A stretch of 37,739 bases of DNA from Discostella pseudostelligera (lineage: Eukaryota; Bacillariophyta; Thalassiosirophyceae; Thalassiosirales; Thalassiosiraceae). The notes beneath the pieces were generated by a model, which saw only the letters and a list, made by a program, of their open reading frames with translations, was not told where the DNA came from and ran no database searches. A program made the position numbers and the translations under genes. Shown here in pieces: positions 1-8,959 of this stretch (positions are counted from its first letter, which is position 1; every line of letters begins with the position of its first letter). Location: NCBI GenBank assembly GCA_036940085.1, contig JALLBK010000190.1, positions 1-37,739 on the forward strand, in the 5' to 3' direction.

Positions 1-496
1 ACTTTTCATTCTAAACTAAGCTCATAATTTTCAAACTGAGTTGATTGTCACTTGCATGTACTTCCTCGTGCCCTCATCATCAGTACTACTGCATGTCTGG
101 GTCAACTGGATACTACAAGAAGTGACACATGGAACCAGGGTGAACCCATGGCCCATGACGATGAGAACTTCCACCACATGATACTTTGTCACACAGCAGC
201 AATCTCATTTGTGAAGCTTAGTAATGAGACTCCTCGTCCTGCTTCCTTGTGTGAACACATATGATCACTAACTATTTGCTCCTGCCAACATTATCATGCT
301 GCTCCAGCATGCTCCCTCCTGCAATCTCTGGGATGATTCTTCTTCTTCATGGTTTGCAATGAGGCACCATGATGATGATGATGCTTCATCTTCATCACCA
401 TGAGCTCCTTCCTCCACCACCACACCAACTGGATGTGTTTCTCACCCCCTCCTCTTATTCCTATCATACCTACGTTATCCCATGCTACAACAAGAA

Positions 497-558
497 CCTC
501 CTCCTCCTCCTCCTTGTCCTTGTCCTTGACCTTGTCCTCCTGCTCCTCCTCCTCTCTA
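497..558. repeat. CT-rich simple-sequence tract
   Basis: An almost pure pyrimidine tract built from CTC triplets followed by several TTGTCC-like units and a further CTC stretch. It gives long meaningless Leu/Ser or Glu/Lys open frames on the two strands, which should not be annotated as genes. Confidence 0.7.
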
Positions 559-682
559 GAGTACTCCTTACTCCTGCTTATAGGAGTACTACTATTCACA
601 ACTCTATCTCAAGAGTATCATAGGCCATGGCGCCTGAATTTTGAATTTTGGTCCGTTTTTTGTTTCCGTACCAAAATATCAT

Positions 683-694
683 TTTTGGCGGGAG
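683..694 (+). promoter_or_regulatory. E2F-like site TTTTGGCGGGAG upstream of the UBAC2-like gene
   Basis: Exact TTTTGGCGGGAG, about 155 bases before the ATG at 849. The same 12-mer occurs at 10994 and 16796, and its 11-base core TTTGGCGGGAG on the minus strand at 8799-8809. The sequence resembles the E2F/DP consensus TTTSSCGC-type site. The binding factor is inferred; the repeated word is observed. Confidence 0.5.
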
Positions 695-848
695 ATCCGC
701 CGTCCACAGCTAGCCGGCCGCGCGCAGCCGACGACCGACGACGACGACGACGAGACGCTGCCGCCCTTCCTAACACGACGCTTCGGACAAAGGCTTGGGA
801 GCAACAGCAACAGTAGGAGCAACAACAATAAATCTCCCCTTATCCACG

Positions 849-2123
849 ATGACATCCTCACAACTTCATAGCCCAACGGCAGTGTGGTTCCTTGGTGCTC
901 CCGTCTCAAAGGCAGTCGCAATTTCAACCGCCGGTGTGTACGTCTTGGCAGAGATGAATAATTGGCACGATGCCTTGATCTTGGGTGAGTGGAGCAATCA
1001 CAATTGATCTATTTTATCGTCGTTCGATTTACGTTTACGATAATATTGATTTGCCATAATTTTCCTCTCTTTATTTCGTGCCCATCTTCCTGCTTTGTTC
1101 GTTCTCGATGACATTATAAATAATATCTACCAATCAATCCACCGATCTTTTAAGACACATCAAAAATATTTGATCATGCACAATTCTACAGAATCTTCGT
1201 CTGTAATATTACCTTTTCATCTATGGGAGAATTAATTTTTGGCCTATTAGCCTTGTCCCCTTTGATGCGACGATTTGAGCGCGAGGTGCGTGAAGGTGTA
1301 GGATGAATGAAATTGAACATTCTTTTGGCGATATGTGTTTCCCATCTCTATCGTCGTGTTCATCAACAATACTTACACTCTTGTCCATATTTTCATTTTC
1401 GTGTAGATGGGGAGTAGAAGATTTGGTGCCTTCATTGTCTATATCTCAATCCTCTCCACCATTTTTGAACTAGTCATATTCAACATATTCTTTGACGTCG
1501 AGAGATATTCCGGACCGTATCCCCAGCTAGGAGCAGTCCTTTCGTTATATCATCGTTTCACTCCTCGGTTATATCCCAAATTTTTTGGAATATTGGGATA
1601 CGACTTTTCGGAAAAGTCGCTGGTGTACGCACTTTGTGCACAAGTGATATTCTCAGGTGGATGGAGCACTTTCATTCCTGCATTTGTCGGGTTCGTTTCG
1701 GGAATGCTGAGCGTGAGAGCTTGTGAACATGAGCTTCCTGAATTCATGTACACCGCGTGCAAATACTTGGGCACAGCAATTGTAGACGAAGGTAAGAAAT
1801 AGTTTTGAAAGTGCGCGATCTCTATCTATTTAATTTCTAACTCTGAACATTGTCATGGGGTGGGGGGAATTGCTTACTCAGCGCCTGCAATCATGATGTC
1901 GCGATCAGTGCAGCGTGGAGCAGAAAGAGGGAATAGACCGCAGCGCCCCCTTGCTGGTGGAAATGGTGTAGCTCCAGCGGCACCTCGTCCTCCCCCGCCA
2001 CCGCCAGAGGAGGCGATTGCACAACTTACCGGCATGGGTTTTGATCGACAGGCTGTGATTCGGGCATTGCAGCAATCTGACAATAATGTGGAAGGGGCAG
2101 CAAATAGGCTGTTAATGGGCTAA
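849..2123 (+). CDS. UBAC2-like protein: rhomboid-like membrane domain plus C-terminal UBA domain
   Basis: Four exons: 849-984, 1155-1285, 1407-1791 and 1882-2123, with intron phases 1, 0 and 1. They join to 894 nt, or 297 residues. The membrane part matches the UBAC2/rhomboid-like pattern: an N-terminal hydrophobic helix, then a segment with FSSMGELIFGLLAL, then RRFEREMGSRRFGAF, which corresponds to the FERRYGSRKF stretch of UBAC2. After a Pro-rich linker the last 40 residues are a UBA domain (IAQLTGMGFDRQAVIRAL...NVEGAANRLL). The family sits in the ER membrane and couples ubiquitin or UBXD8-type partners to lipid-droplet and ERAD control. Exon 2 is a short exon that is easy to miss; without it the frame meets a stop. 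Length is close to human UBAC2 (about 344 residues) but somewhat shorter. The stop codon lies 80 bases from the convergent TBC-TLDc stop. Confidence 0.88.
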
Positions 2124-2203
2124 AAGTGTAAAAGATATGAGTTTGCGTTTAAACCTTGAAGACTAAGCTAGCAAACAGGTGTTGTCAAGCCAACCAATTT
2201 ATT

Positions 2204-4140
2204 TTACTCAACGTCTCGAATGAGTCGATAAACTTCCAAGTGACCAACTTCAAACGTCCTTTGATTATCTCCGGGAAGAGGTTCATTGTTAAACCCGAGT
2301 GCAGGATGACTTTCCCCCTTGACCAAGTCTTTATCCAGACGGATGCCATTAGTTGCATCGTTGTTTGCTCCCATGGCAATGAAGTCACTCCTGCTAACCA
2401 TAAACTGCTCACTGACAGCATTGTTCTCCAAATTTTCGATATTACCTGGATCAGGCGTCCACTTGAAACACATAGCATCATGATCTGCCCTGAACAAAAA
2501 GCAATCACTGTCTCCATACGGGCGTGGGTTGATGCTCCACGCCTGGGTTGCAAACATACCAATTAGAGATCTTCTCTTGCCATTGAGAGTGAAAGCCTCG
2601 ACCAACACAACAGTATTCTTCGACTTCTCGCACCGATTGTAAAATGATGCGAGTGACCTTCCATGAATGTCGGTCGAATAAATTAAATCAAGCTTTGTCG
2701 ATTTCAGTGCAGCAGGAAGCCACTCAGTCAAACACTGTCGAAACGATACTGGCTTTGCGAGTGTGCCCTTCTCAGATGTGTAACCAATGGGTTTGCGAGG
2801 TGATTGATCAAGGAGGCTAGGCATGTTTTGCAGTGCCCACTTTTCATGATGTTTCATTAAGCGACCGAGAACATGACGCCTGGGATAACGCACAGCTATC
2901 TTTCTCAATTGGCTAGGGTACATTATGTCCAAATGCTTTCGAAATGAAAATCCTGGGTCCATTGTCCGGATTCGTATTTGTTTCCACCAAGACTCTGAGT
3001 CAGTCAGATGAAGTGTCTTCATCGTAATAGCATGAGTAGTGGATATCACATACAGTCAATAATGAGAAGACCACAATCTGATACTCACATTGAGATCTTT
3101 CTTTGGGACGATATGTAATAGTGAGAGTGCAAGTCGAAAGATGGCTTTGCATCCTTCAATCATGAAAATATCCATAAACCGCAGAACATCCTTTCATTGC
3201 AAACACAATCGATGAGTTGACATGGAATATTTGCACCGAGATGATAAGAACTGATGTTTCCAATAGTCAACTTACCTCTCGTCTCAGAAGTGTTATGAAA
3301 AATCGCTTGAAGATTGGATCAAGGCCCGAACGCGGATCGAAGGCACCGCATTTATCCATGACCTTGTGCGTCGCCGGAAAAAGTCTCTCCACAGAATACG
3401 AATATGTCTTGCACCATGAATAATATGCCTTTTGAGACAAGGGAAGAAAATGTGACGAATCGTTGATTGCCTCTCGAATAGTTGCAAAGACGTAGCTTTC
3501 GGGCATGTGTGTCAATAGTATCGCAGCTGCAAAAAGGTTGCATGTGAGATGTCCACGATGGTCGAAAAGACACTGATGCATCCTTTGCAAAGTAAGAAGC
3601 AAATCACTTACTAATATCTGGTAGGGATGGGCAGTATTCAATACCAAGAACTTGATGTACAGCACATAATACTCCCGTCAAAGATTTGACCCCATCAGGA
3701 GGTATTGAATTCGCACCAGCCGTCCAACATGGATTCCACTCTCTGTAATCGTACTGGATAAGTTGATCAAGCATTGATTGTTGGAGTCCAAAATTAGGAG
3801 CAATGGCTTCCTCTCTATCAATTCCATTTGCAAATGTTGCCTTGAGCGTATGGCTCCACGTCGATTCAATGCTTGACGTCATTGCTGTCGTACCATAGGC
3901 TTCCACCTCCGCATCTGGAAAATGTGGATTGACAACCCGTACCACCGATACGATCCAGACAGAGCAACGAAATTGTGATGGTACCCCCAAATGACATATT
4001 CGCTTGAGTTGCTTAAGTGAACGCGGTTTTGAGACTGGTGCTGGAGGGCATTCTTTAGTAATTGTTGACTTCATGATGTTGTGAACCCCAAAGAGGGCAT
4101 CGACGGATGCGACACTCGGTGCGTCCCCCACCATTGCCAT
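2204..4140 (-). CDS. TBC-TLDc domain protein (TBC1D24-like)
   Basis: Four exons on the minus strand: 4140-3612, 3526-3276, 3190-3089 and 3016-2204, joining to 1695 nt (564 residues). The N-terminal half is a TBC (Rab-GAP fold) domain, with the entry motif GVPSQFRCSVWIVSVV and later IEYCPSLPDI-TAILLTHMPE. The short third exon carries the conserved segment FMDIFMIEGCKAIFRLALSLL. The C-terminal third is a TLDc domain (LIYSTDIHGRSLASFYNRC, SLIGMFATQAWS, GDSDCFLFRAD, ending near LEVYRL). This domain order matches TBC1D24, which acts in vesicle trafficking. Where active Rab-GAPs have the Gln finger YCQ, this protein reads YCP, so GAP catalysis is doubtful. An alternative acceptor after 3583 would give a 29-nt intron and was not used. 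It is divergent from the LRR gene starting at 4709. Confidence 0.85.
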
Positions 4141-4261
4141 GATCGTGAGCTCAAGTCTAGCAAGGGCACTGGTAGCTGTGGCTGTGGACTCTCCGGATTA
4201 CATCTGCATTGGCATGGGGTAGGAGATCGGTTGACGTCGTCGACGACGGGCACCTGCAGAC

Positions 4262-4285
4262 TGTTGGTGTTGGTGTTGGTGTTGG
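4262..4285. repeat. Hexanucleotide microsatellite (TGTTGG)4
   Basis: Four perfect copies of TGTTGG, continuing into a degenerate GTTGTTGTTG run. It lies in the divergent promoter region. Confidence 0.85.
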
Positions 4286-4562
4286 ATGTGTTGTTGTTGC
4301 AGCGACGTCGATGAGCGAGGGGATGCGGAAATTAGCGATGTTCTCCACGACACCACCTGTAGGTATCGCCAATTTCCGACTTTCTCGTCTTTGTTGTGGC
4401 GGGGAGCGAGAGTGTGTCGCAAGCGCTGTCGCAGTCCTTAAATGAATTCAGTTCGTGATTTTCAAGACATAGGAGTATCATATTATGTAGGGGTACCATA
4501 CCGCCGCCGCCACCGGCACCTCCACTCCAACTCCAACCTTCAACCTTCAACCTTCACCATGC

Positions 4563-4570
4563 CTCCCGCC
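4563..4570 (-). promoter_or_regulatory. GGCGGGAG word in the TBC-TLDc/LRR divergent promoter
   Basis: The plus strand reads CTCCCGCC about 140 bases before the LRR start codon. It shares the 8-base core of the E2F-like sites elsewhere in the window but lacks the TTT flank, so it is a weaker candidate. Confidence 0.3.
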
Positions 4571-4708
4571 CGCCATGACCATCATGGCATGAGGTCATTC
4601 CCAAATACTACTCCTAATGATGTATCTACGATAATGAATCTATCTACTCTCGAAGCAACAGAGAAGATCATTACCTTTCATTGAAAAGCCGTGCCTACTA
4701 TAGGCGTC

Positions 4709-7700
4709 ATGGTCGGAGGTGGTTTTGACGGCGCTGCGCGTCGAGGCAGAGATGTGCAGTATGCATTCAGCAGCCCCGGAACTTATTCTCATTATGCTGA
4801 CATCGACGATCTTGGGTCCTACTCCGACACTGGCCCCGCTGCAATTCAACGTACTTCGACGGATAGCTCCTCTTCCGATGATGATTATCTAGCTCAAAAT
4901 CAACAGCGAGATCTACCAGCTCATTTATCACATGATTACTACCGTGACATGGAAGAAACGATCACATTCGATTATCGATCGTCCGATCGGGCTGTTACCG
5001 GTAAGCATAGAGCCAATCAAGAGTACTACAATGTGTTGGAAATTGCATCAAATCGTCTACATGAAGACGGATCAGTGAACGATTATTCATCTGGTGATGA
5101 AGGTGAGTTTAGTAGTGATAAAGTAGCTTGTTCATGCACCACACGCAATAATCTCCATCTCAATTATTCTTCCCTTCGAATAGCTGTTCGAAAGAAGAAA
5201 AAGAGGAAGAGTAAATCCAAAAAAGATAAGCGCAAAAGTCGGAGAAAGGCACCAGAAAAGGAGCCACATTATGATGAAGAAAAGACGAGTAGATCTACAA
5301 TATTTCAATCCTTGTTTCCACCTTCTACGATGACTTCTCGTAGTGGCGATCATGGCAACAATAATCTCGCCGAAAACGAGCATGGGGATGGTGCCTTTGA
5401 TAACGATATGGACCCCAATTATGATCTACCCACATTCTCTTCAGAAAAATCCAGTCAGTGGAATCCCGCAGCTCTAGTGACGGCGGCACATGCAAACGAC
5501 AAAATTGATCGACATGGATTTTACAAAAATATGAAGGAACAGGCGGACTTGGCATATGGAAAGGTTCAATCGTTAAAGAATGGACGTCATAATGCGATCA
5601 ATAATGAGTACAACCTTAAGGACATCGGGAAAATGCGTGAGAAGAAGCACCACTCTCCTCCAAGAAGTAGAAATATTGTTTGGGGCGATGAGAGCATAAT
5701 AACGAAAGATGACACGGTCGAGCACAATACTGACGCCTGGAAATACAATCGTCGACCTGATGACAGTGTAGAAGATTCCAGCTCATCAGAACTCCATCAA
5801 TCCATGGCGTGTTACATGGATAATGAAAAGCGTGTTGAGAAATTAATGTTGGAACATAAGTGGCGGCGTATTGGCGCTGTTCTGCTCGCAACCATCATTC
5901 TCGTCGGCACATGTCTTGGTATTTACTTGTCGCTGAGTGGTAGAGAAACTTCTCCTCCAACTTCTGAACAATTTGGTGGCAACGATGTCAATCGCAATGA
6001 TCCACCTCCGCGCCCTCTTCCGTCACCTCCTACGAGTTCGATTGACGAGGTTGCAAGTTCTACTTCGCGTGGAGTAACCGAGACAGAGCTTCAGTACATT
6101 GTGAATACAATAACTTCCAATCATTCTCTATTTGATGATCATCATTCTCCGCAATCAAAAGCCTTAAGATGGTTTCAAAATGACATGAGAAATTACAGCA
6201 TGACCACTGGAGCTCGGGTTGCACAACGATACGCACTTGCAACACTCTATTATGCTACCAATGGAACTGGATGGCAGACTAGAAGCCAGTGGGGAAGCGG
6301 CCATGAGTGTGATTGGTACGGCGTTGGTTGTGAAGCTGGGGTAAATGATACAGTCTCCGTCACATATTTAGATTTGAATAGTAACCTTCTGGATGGCACC
6401 ATACCACCAGAAGTTGGATATATTCTTTCATTGGAGCAAAGTGAGCGACCAACGTAATGATTGATGATTTTGATTTGCTTCGTACGCTCTCACACGAACA
6501 TTATTATTCCTCAGTTCATTTGTGGGGAAACAACTTGAGAGGGACCATACCCAGCACTTTTTCGCTGCTAACTAAACTGCACACAGTGTACTTGGATAAA
6601 AACTACCTGGATGGTGAAATGGGGGGCACATTCAACTCAATGAAGAGTCTGAAGCACCTTGATCTTTCCCACAATAGACTTCGAGGCCACATACCTCATG
6701 GATTAGGCAGTCTAATCAATTTGCGTGATCTTCGGCTCAGCAACAACTTGTTAACATCTTCAGTGCCGTCATCATTCATCAGCTTGTCCAATCTTCAAAC
6801 GTTGCTTCTTGATTCAAACGCCATTAGCGGATCATTACCTTCATTAATGGGAGATATGAGATCGCTCGTGACAATTCGGTAAGTATTCCATTATTACATG
6901 GTGCATTCTCTATTTGGTTTGACCGCCAAAACTCAAACAATGCTTGATAGGCTGCACGAGAACGATCTCGTAGGACATCTTCCGACTTTTATTGACGCGG
7001 TCAATCTCGAGGAAGCGCAGTAAGTAAAGGCGAATACATCATCTGAAAATTTTACTTACCGTCATCCTACAAATCTTTGTCTGCGTTTCCGGATGCTATC
7101 GTGCAGCTTTGATGGTAATTATTTCACCGGCACGATACCAACATTTGGTTCGACTCGTCTGCGTGAACTCTATATCGGTCATAACGCGTTGACAGGGAGC
7201 GTACCTGATAGTATTGGAGACCTCATCAAGTTAGAAATCTTTACAGCAAATGGAAATGGGCTGAGCTCATCAATACCGAGCTCAATTTCGAAGGCGACGC
7301 AACTGAGTATTCTCGATTTGTCAAACAACAAACTTACCGGAGAAATTCCTCACGACTTTGCAGAGTTGATCCTGCTGCATGAGTTGCGCCTCGATCATAA
7401 TAGATTGCGCGGCTTTCCTGATTGGCTGGGTTCGTTGCCTCATATCCAGATCGTGCATCTCAACAATAATCTTCTTGATGGCAAGCTGCAGCTTCCTCTT
7501 GATATCGGGGATCTAAACGATCTTACTGAATTTGCCATTCAGGATAATGATCTCACAGGTATTGTCGATGAATTCATGTGCGATCTCCTATTGGATGTTC
7601 TGACAAGTGATTGTTGGGGATCACCGCCACGAGTAGATTGCGTGAGTTTGAGAGTGCACCGACCACTGATACGTTGTTTGTTCGTCAATCCTAACCTACT

Positions 7701-7748
7701 CGTTTATTTATCGTGAAATCATAGCCTTGTTGCACAGAATGTTTCTAA
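4709..7748 (+). CDS. Type II membrane protein with extracellular leucine-rich repeats
   Basis: Exons 4709-6440, 6515-6878, 6951-7019, 7107-7641 and 7725-7748 join to 2724 nt (907 residues). ATG 4709 is the first in-frame Met after a stop at 4682. Residues 1-385 are hydrophilic, Ser/Asp-rich and basic (a Lys/Arg cluster near 160-190), probably disordered and cytosolic. One transmembrane segment lies at about 388-408 (IGAVLLATIILVGTCLGIYL), followed by a Pro-rich stalk. A cap typical of plant-type LRR proteins follows (W...ECDWYGVGC, near 535), then about ten LxxLxLxxNxLxGxIP repeats. The tail is DCWG...VDC-PCCTECF, the last eight codons forming their own exon. The predicted orientation is cytosolic N-terminus and extracellular LRRs, as in LRR receptor-like proteins described from diatoms. 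The ligand is unknown. An 81-nt in-frame segment, 5103-5183, has GTGAGT and TAG|C borders and may be a further intron; splicing it gives 880 residues. Confidence 0.85.
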
Positions 7749-7927
7749 ATTAATGTAAACAAAGATTTCGACCGCACTGTTTAGGTTTAGATGCAGTTTA
7801 ATTCGAAAAGAACTAGACATTCCAGCTGCAGATAGGTAAATTGCTCCAAGCCGTGCACTGTTGACGTATTGATTGTAAAAATTGACGCCACCACTATCTA
7901 TTTTACCGAGTGCCCTCCCTGCAAATT
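7749..7927. other. Short convergent intergenic region
   Basis: 179 bases between the LRR stop and the stop of the minus-strand zinc-finger gene. It presumably holds both 3' untranslated regions; I see no other element. Confidence 0.5.
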
Positions 7928-8491
7928 TTATGGATGTACTGAATCAGTTCGGTTTCTATCTATGCTCCATGAGAACACCCATCCTGTTCCAGCACACCTG
8001 TTACAAACCTCTACCCCATCGTCGCACACCGGACAATCTTTACCGATGCCCTCATAAAACAATGTATTTGTGTCACCACCAATCGCCGACATCATGCTCG
8101 TTCCACCACAAAATCGGCACGTTATTTCGCCCCCCCCTTGGCATGTTATGCATTGATCTGGTCCTGGATCTGCCCACCATAATGCACATGAACGTCGTGG
8201 TGGGGTTCTAATTGTGGGTGCATAACTTTTCGACATCATTCTACTATCCACACCATCCTCACTCAATTTCTTCATAGATGCTCCCGTCGGCACCGCACCA
8301 AAAGCATCGCATAGATCTTCACAATCGTCATCCTGAAATATCGCATATGTGGAGGTGGTTGAGCCCCGACATCCGGTGGTGCGGCGGTGCTGGAATTTAT
8401 CCATCGATGATAATGAAAATGCCAAGAGTGGAGAAGCGATGTATCCGGCGCAATTTATCGCTGTTACCAAAGAGAATCGCATCGACAACAT
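7928..8491 (-). CDS. Small DnaJ-type zinc-finger protein, probably plastid-targeted (BSD2-like)
   Basis: Single exon, 187 residues. The C-terminal half has four CxxC knuckles arranged as in the DnaJ central zinc finger: CITCQGGG, CRFCGG, CPVCDDG and CNRCAGTG. That would bind two zinc ions. There is no J domain, so it belongs with free-standing DnaJ-like zinc-finger proteins such as BSD2 and other thiol/chaperone factors of plastids. The N-terminus is hydrophobic (IASPLLAFSLSS) and could be a signal peptide followed by an AF-type plastid cleavage site, as in diatom bipartite presequences. The start could also be Met4 (8482). The exact client is unknown; BSD2 function is not implied because diatom Rubisco is of the red type. 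Confidence 0.75.
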   Translation of the reverse strand: MLSMRFSLVTAINCAGYIASPLLAFSLSSMDKFQHRRTTGCRGSTTSTYAIFQDDDCEDLCDAFGAVPTGASMKKLSEDGVDSRMMSKSYAPTIRTPPRRSCALWWADPGPDQCITCQGGGEITCRFCGGTSMMSAIGGDTNTLFYEGIGKDCPVCDDGVEVCNRCAGTGWVFSWSIDRNRTDSVHP

Positions 8492-8774
8492 CTTGTTACT
8501 TTTCCATGCAGTTGGATGGCGAATGGCGACCTCTATTGGATGATGGTGGTTGGCATTTCAATTGCCATTGCCATCATTCATTGCGTTTGCATTGGTGTTG
8601 GGAGTTGGTGTTCTTCTGCTTTGGTTGGTTTTGCAGTTCTGTGTCTGCTGCAGCTGCAGTTGCCAGATGTCTTTTTCACGCGCGCGCAGATGGCTTCCCT
8701 CTCTTGGTCTGTCCGACGTTGCCTTCGATGTCTCCTGCCAAAACACATCGTACCATAAATCGGCATCCAGGAGC

Positions 8775-8828
8775 TGCCACGTGTAAGGAGGTCTCTGTCT
8801 CCCGCCAAATATCAATGCCACGTGTAAG
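8775..8828 (+). promoter_or_regulatory. Duplicated G-box word TGCCACGTGTAAG
   Basis: TGCCACGTGTAAG occurs at 8775-8787 and again at 8816-8828, 41 bases apart, each containing the CACGTG core recognised by bZIP and bHLH factors in many eukaryotes. The pair lies about 285-335 bases upstream of the zinc-finger gene start (minus strand at 8491), flanking the E2F-like site. Confidence 0.4.
8799..8809 (-). promoter_or_regulatory. E2F-like site TTTGGCGGGAG upstream of the zinc-finger gene
   Basis: Minus strand reads TTTGGCGGGAG, about 310 bases upstream of the minus-strand ATG at 8491 and in the same orientation as that gene. It lies between the two G-box words. Confidence 0.45.
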
Positions 8829-8959
8829 CAGAGCATCATGAACAGAAGGGCATCTCTCGGTGGCTCAATTCAATGTCGGTTCATTTGGTGATGAAGACAA
8901 GAATAATCCACTCAACTCCAAATGCAAAGATCTATCGAAATGTTATTCATCTAGGAGTA

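Larger units (their letters stand above)
1..848. other. Low-complexity intergenic flank and 5' region of the UBAC2-like gene
   Basis: I see no convincing gene here. The open frames have no recognisable domain and are mostly simple-sequence translations. Around 369-385 there is a GATGAT run, and from about 497 to 558 a CT-rich tract with repeated CTC and TTGTCC units. At 740-755 there is a run of CGA/GAC triplets. An E2F-like site lies at 683-694, about 155 bases before the start codon of the next gene, so the last 200 bases probably hold its promoter and 5' leader. Confidence 0.6.
4141..4708. other. Divergent promoter region between TBC-TLDc and LRR genes
   Basis: About 570 bases between two divergent start codons, with no supportable gene. 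It contains a perfect fourfold TGTTGG repeat at 4262-4285, several GCC/CAC-rich stretches near 4500-4570, and one GGCGGGAG word (minus strand, 4563-4570). An in-frame stop at 4682-4684 precedes the LRR start at 4709. Confidence 0.55.
8492..8959. other. Intergenic region upstream of the zinc-finger gene
   Basis: 468 bases between two minus-strand genes. It holds an E2F-like site (8799-8809) and two copies of a 13-base G-box word (8775-8787 and 8816-8828). The overlapping open frames on both strands have no recognisable domain. The 3' untranslated region of the cyclophilin gene lies inside, as it would be on the minus strand upstream of 8960 only if transcripts start here, so most of this DNA is probably the zinc-finger promoter. 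Confidence 0.45.

Noticed and set aside
52..816. Open frames of 70-138 residues on both strands in the left flank
   Set aside because: They translate simple CT, GAT and CAC repeats, overlap on opposite strands and show no domain.
3583..3611. A 29-nt intron in the TBC-TLDc gene (acceptor after TTTGCAAAG)
   Set aside because: Too short for splicing and adds residues not expected in the TBC domain; the 85-nt intron to 3527 restores the family sequence.
6457..6514. Separate gene start at 6457 for the second LRR frame
   Set aside because: The first 19 codons are intron; splice sites at 6441 and 6514 join the LRR frame exactly to the previous exon.
8278..8841. 187-residue plus-strand frame and overlapping frames around the zinc-finger gene
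   Set aside because: Antisense to the Cys-knuckle gene for part of its length; Cys/Trp-rich random composition.
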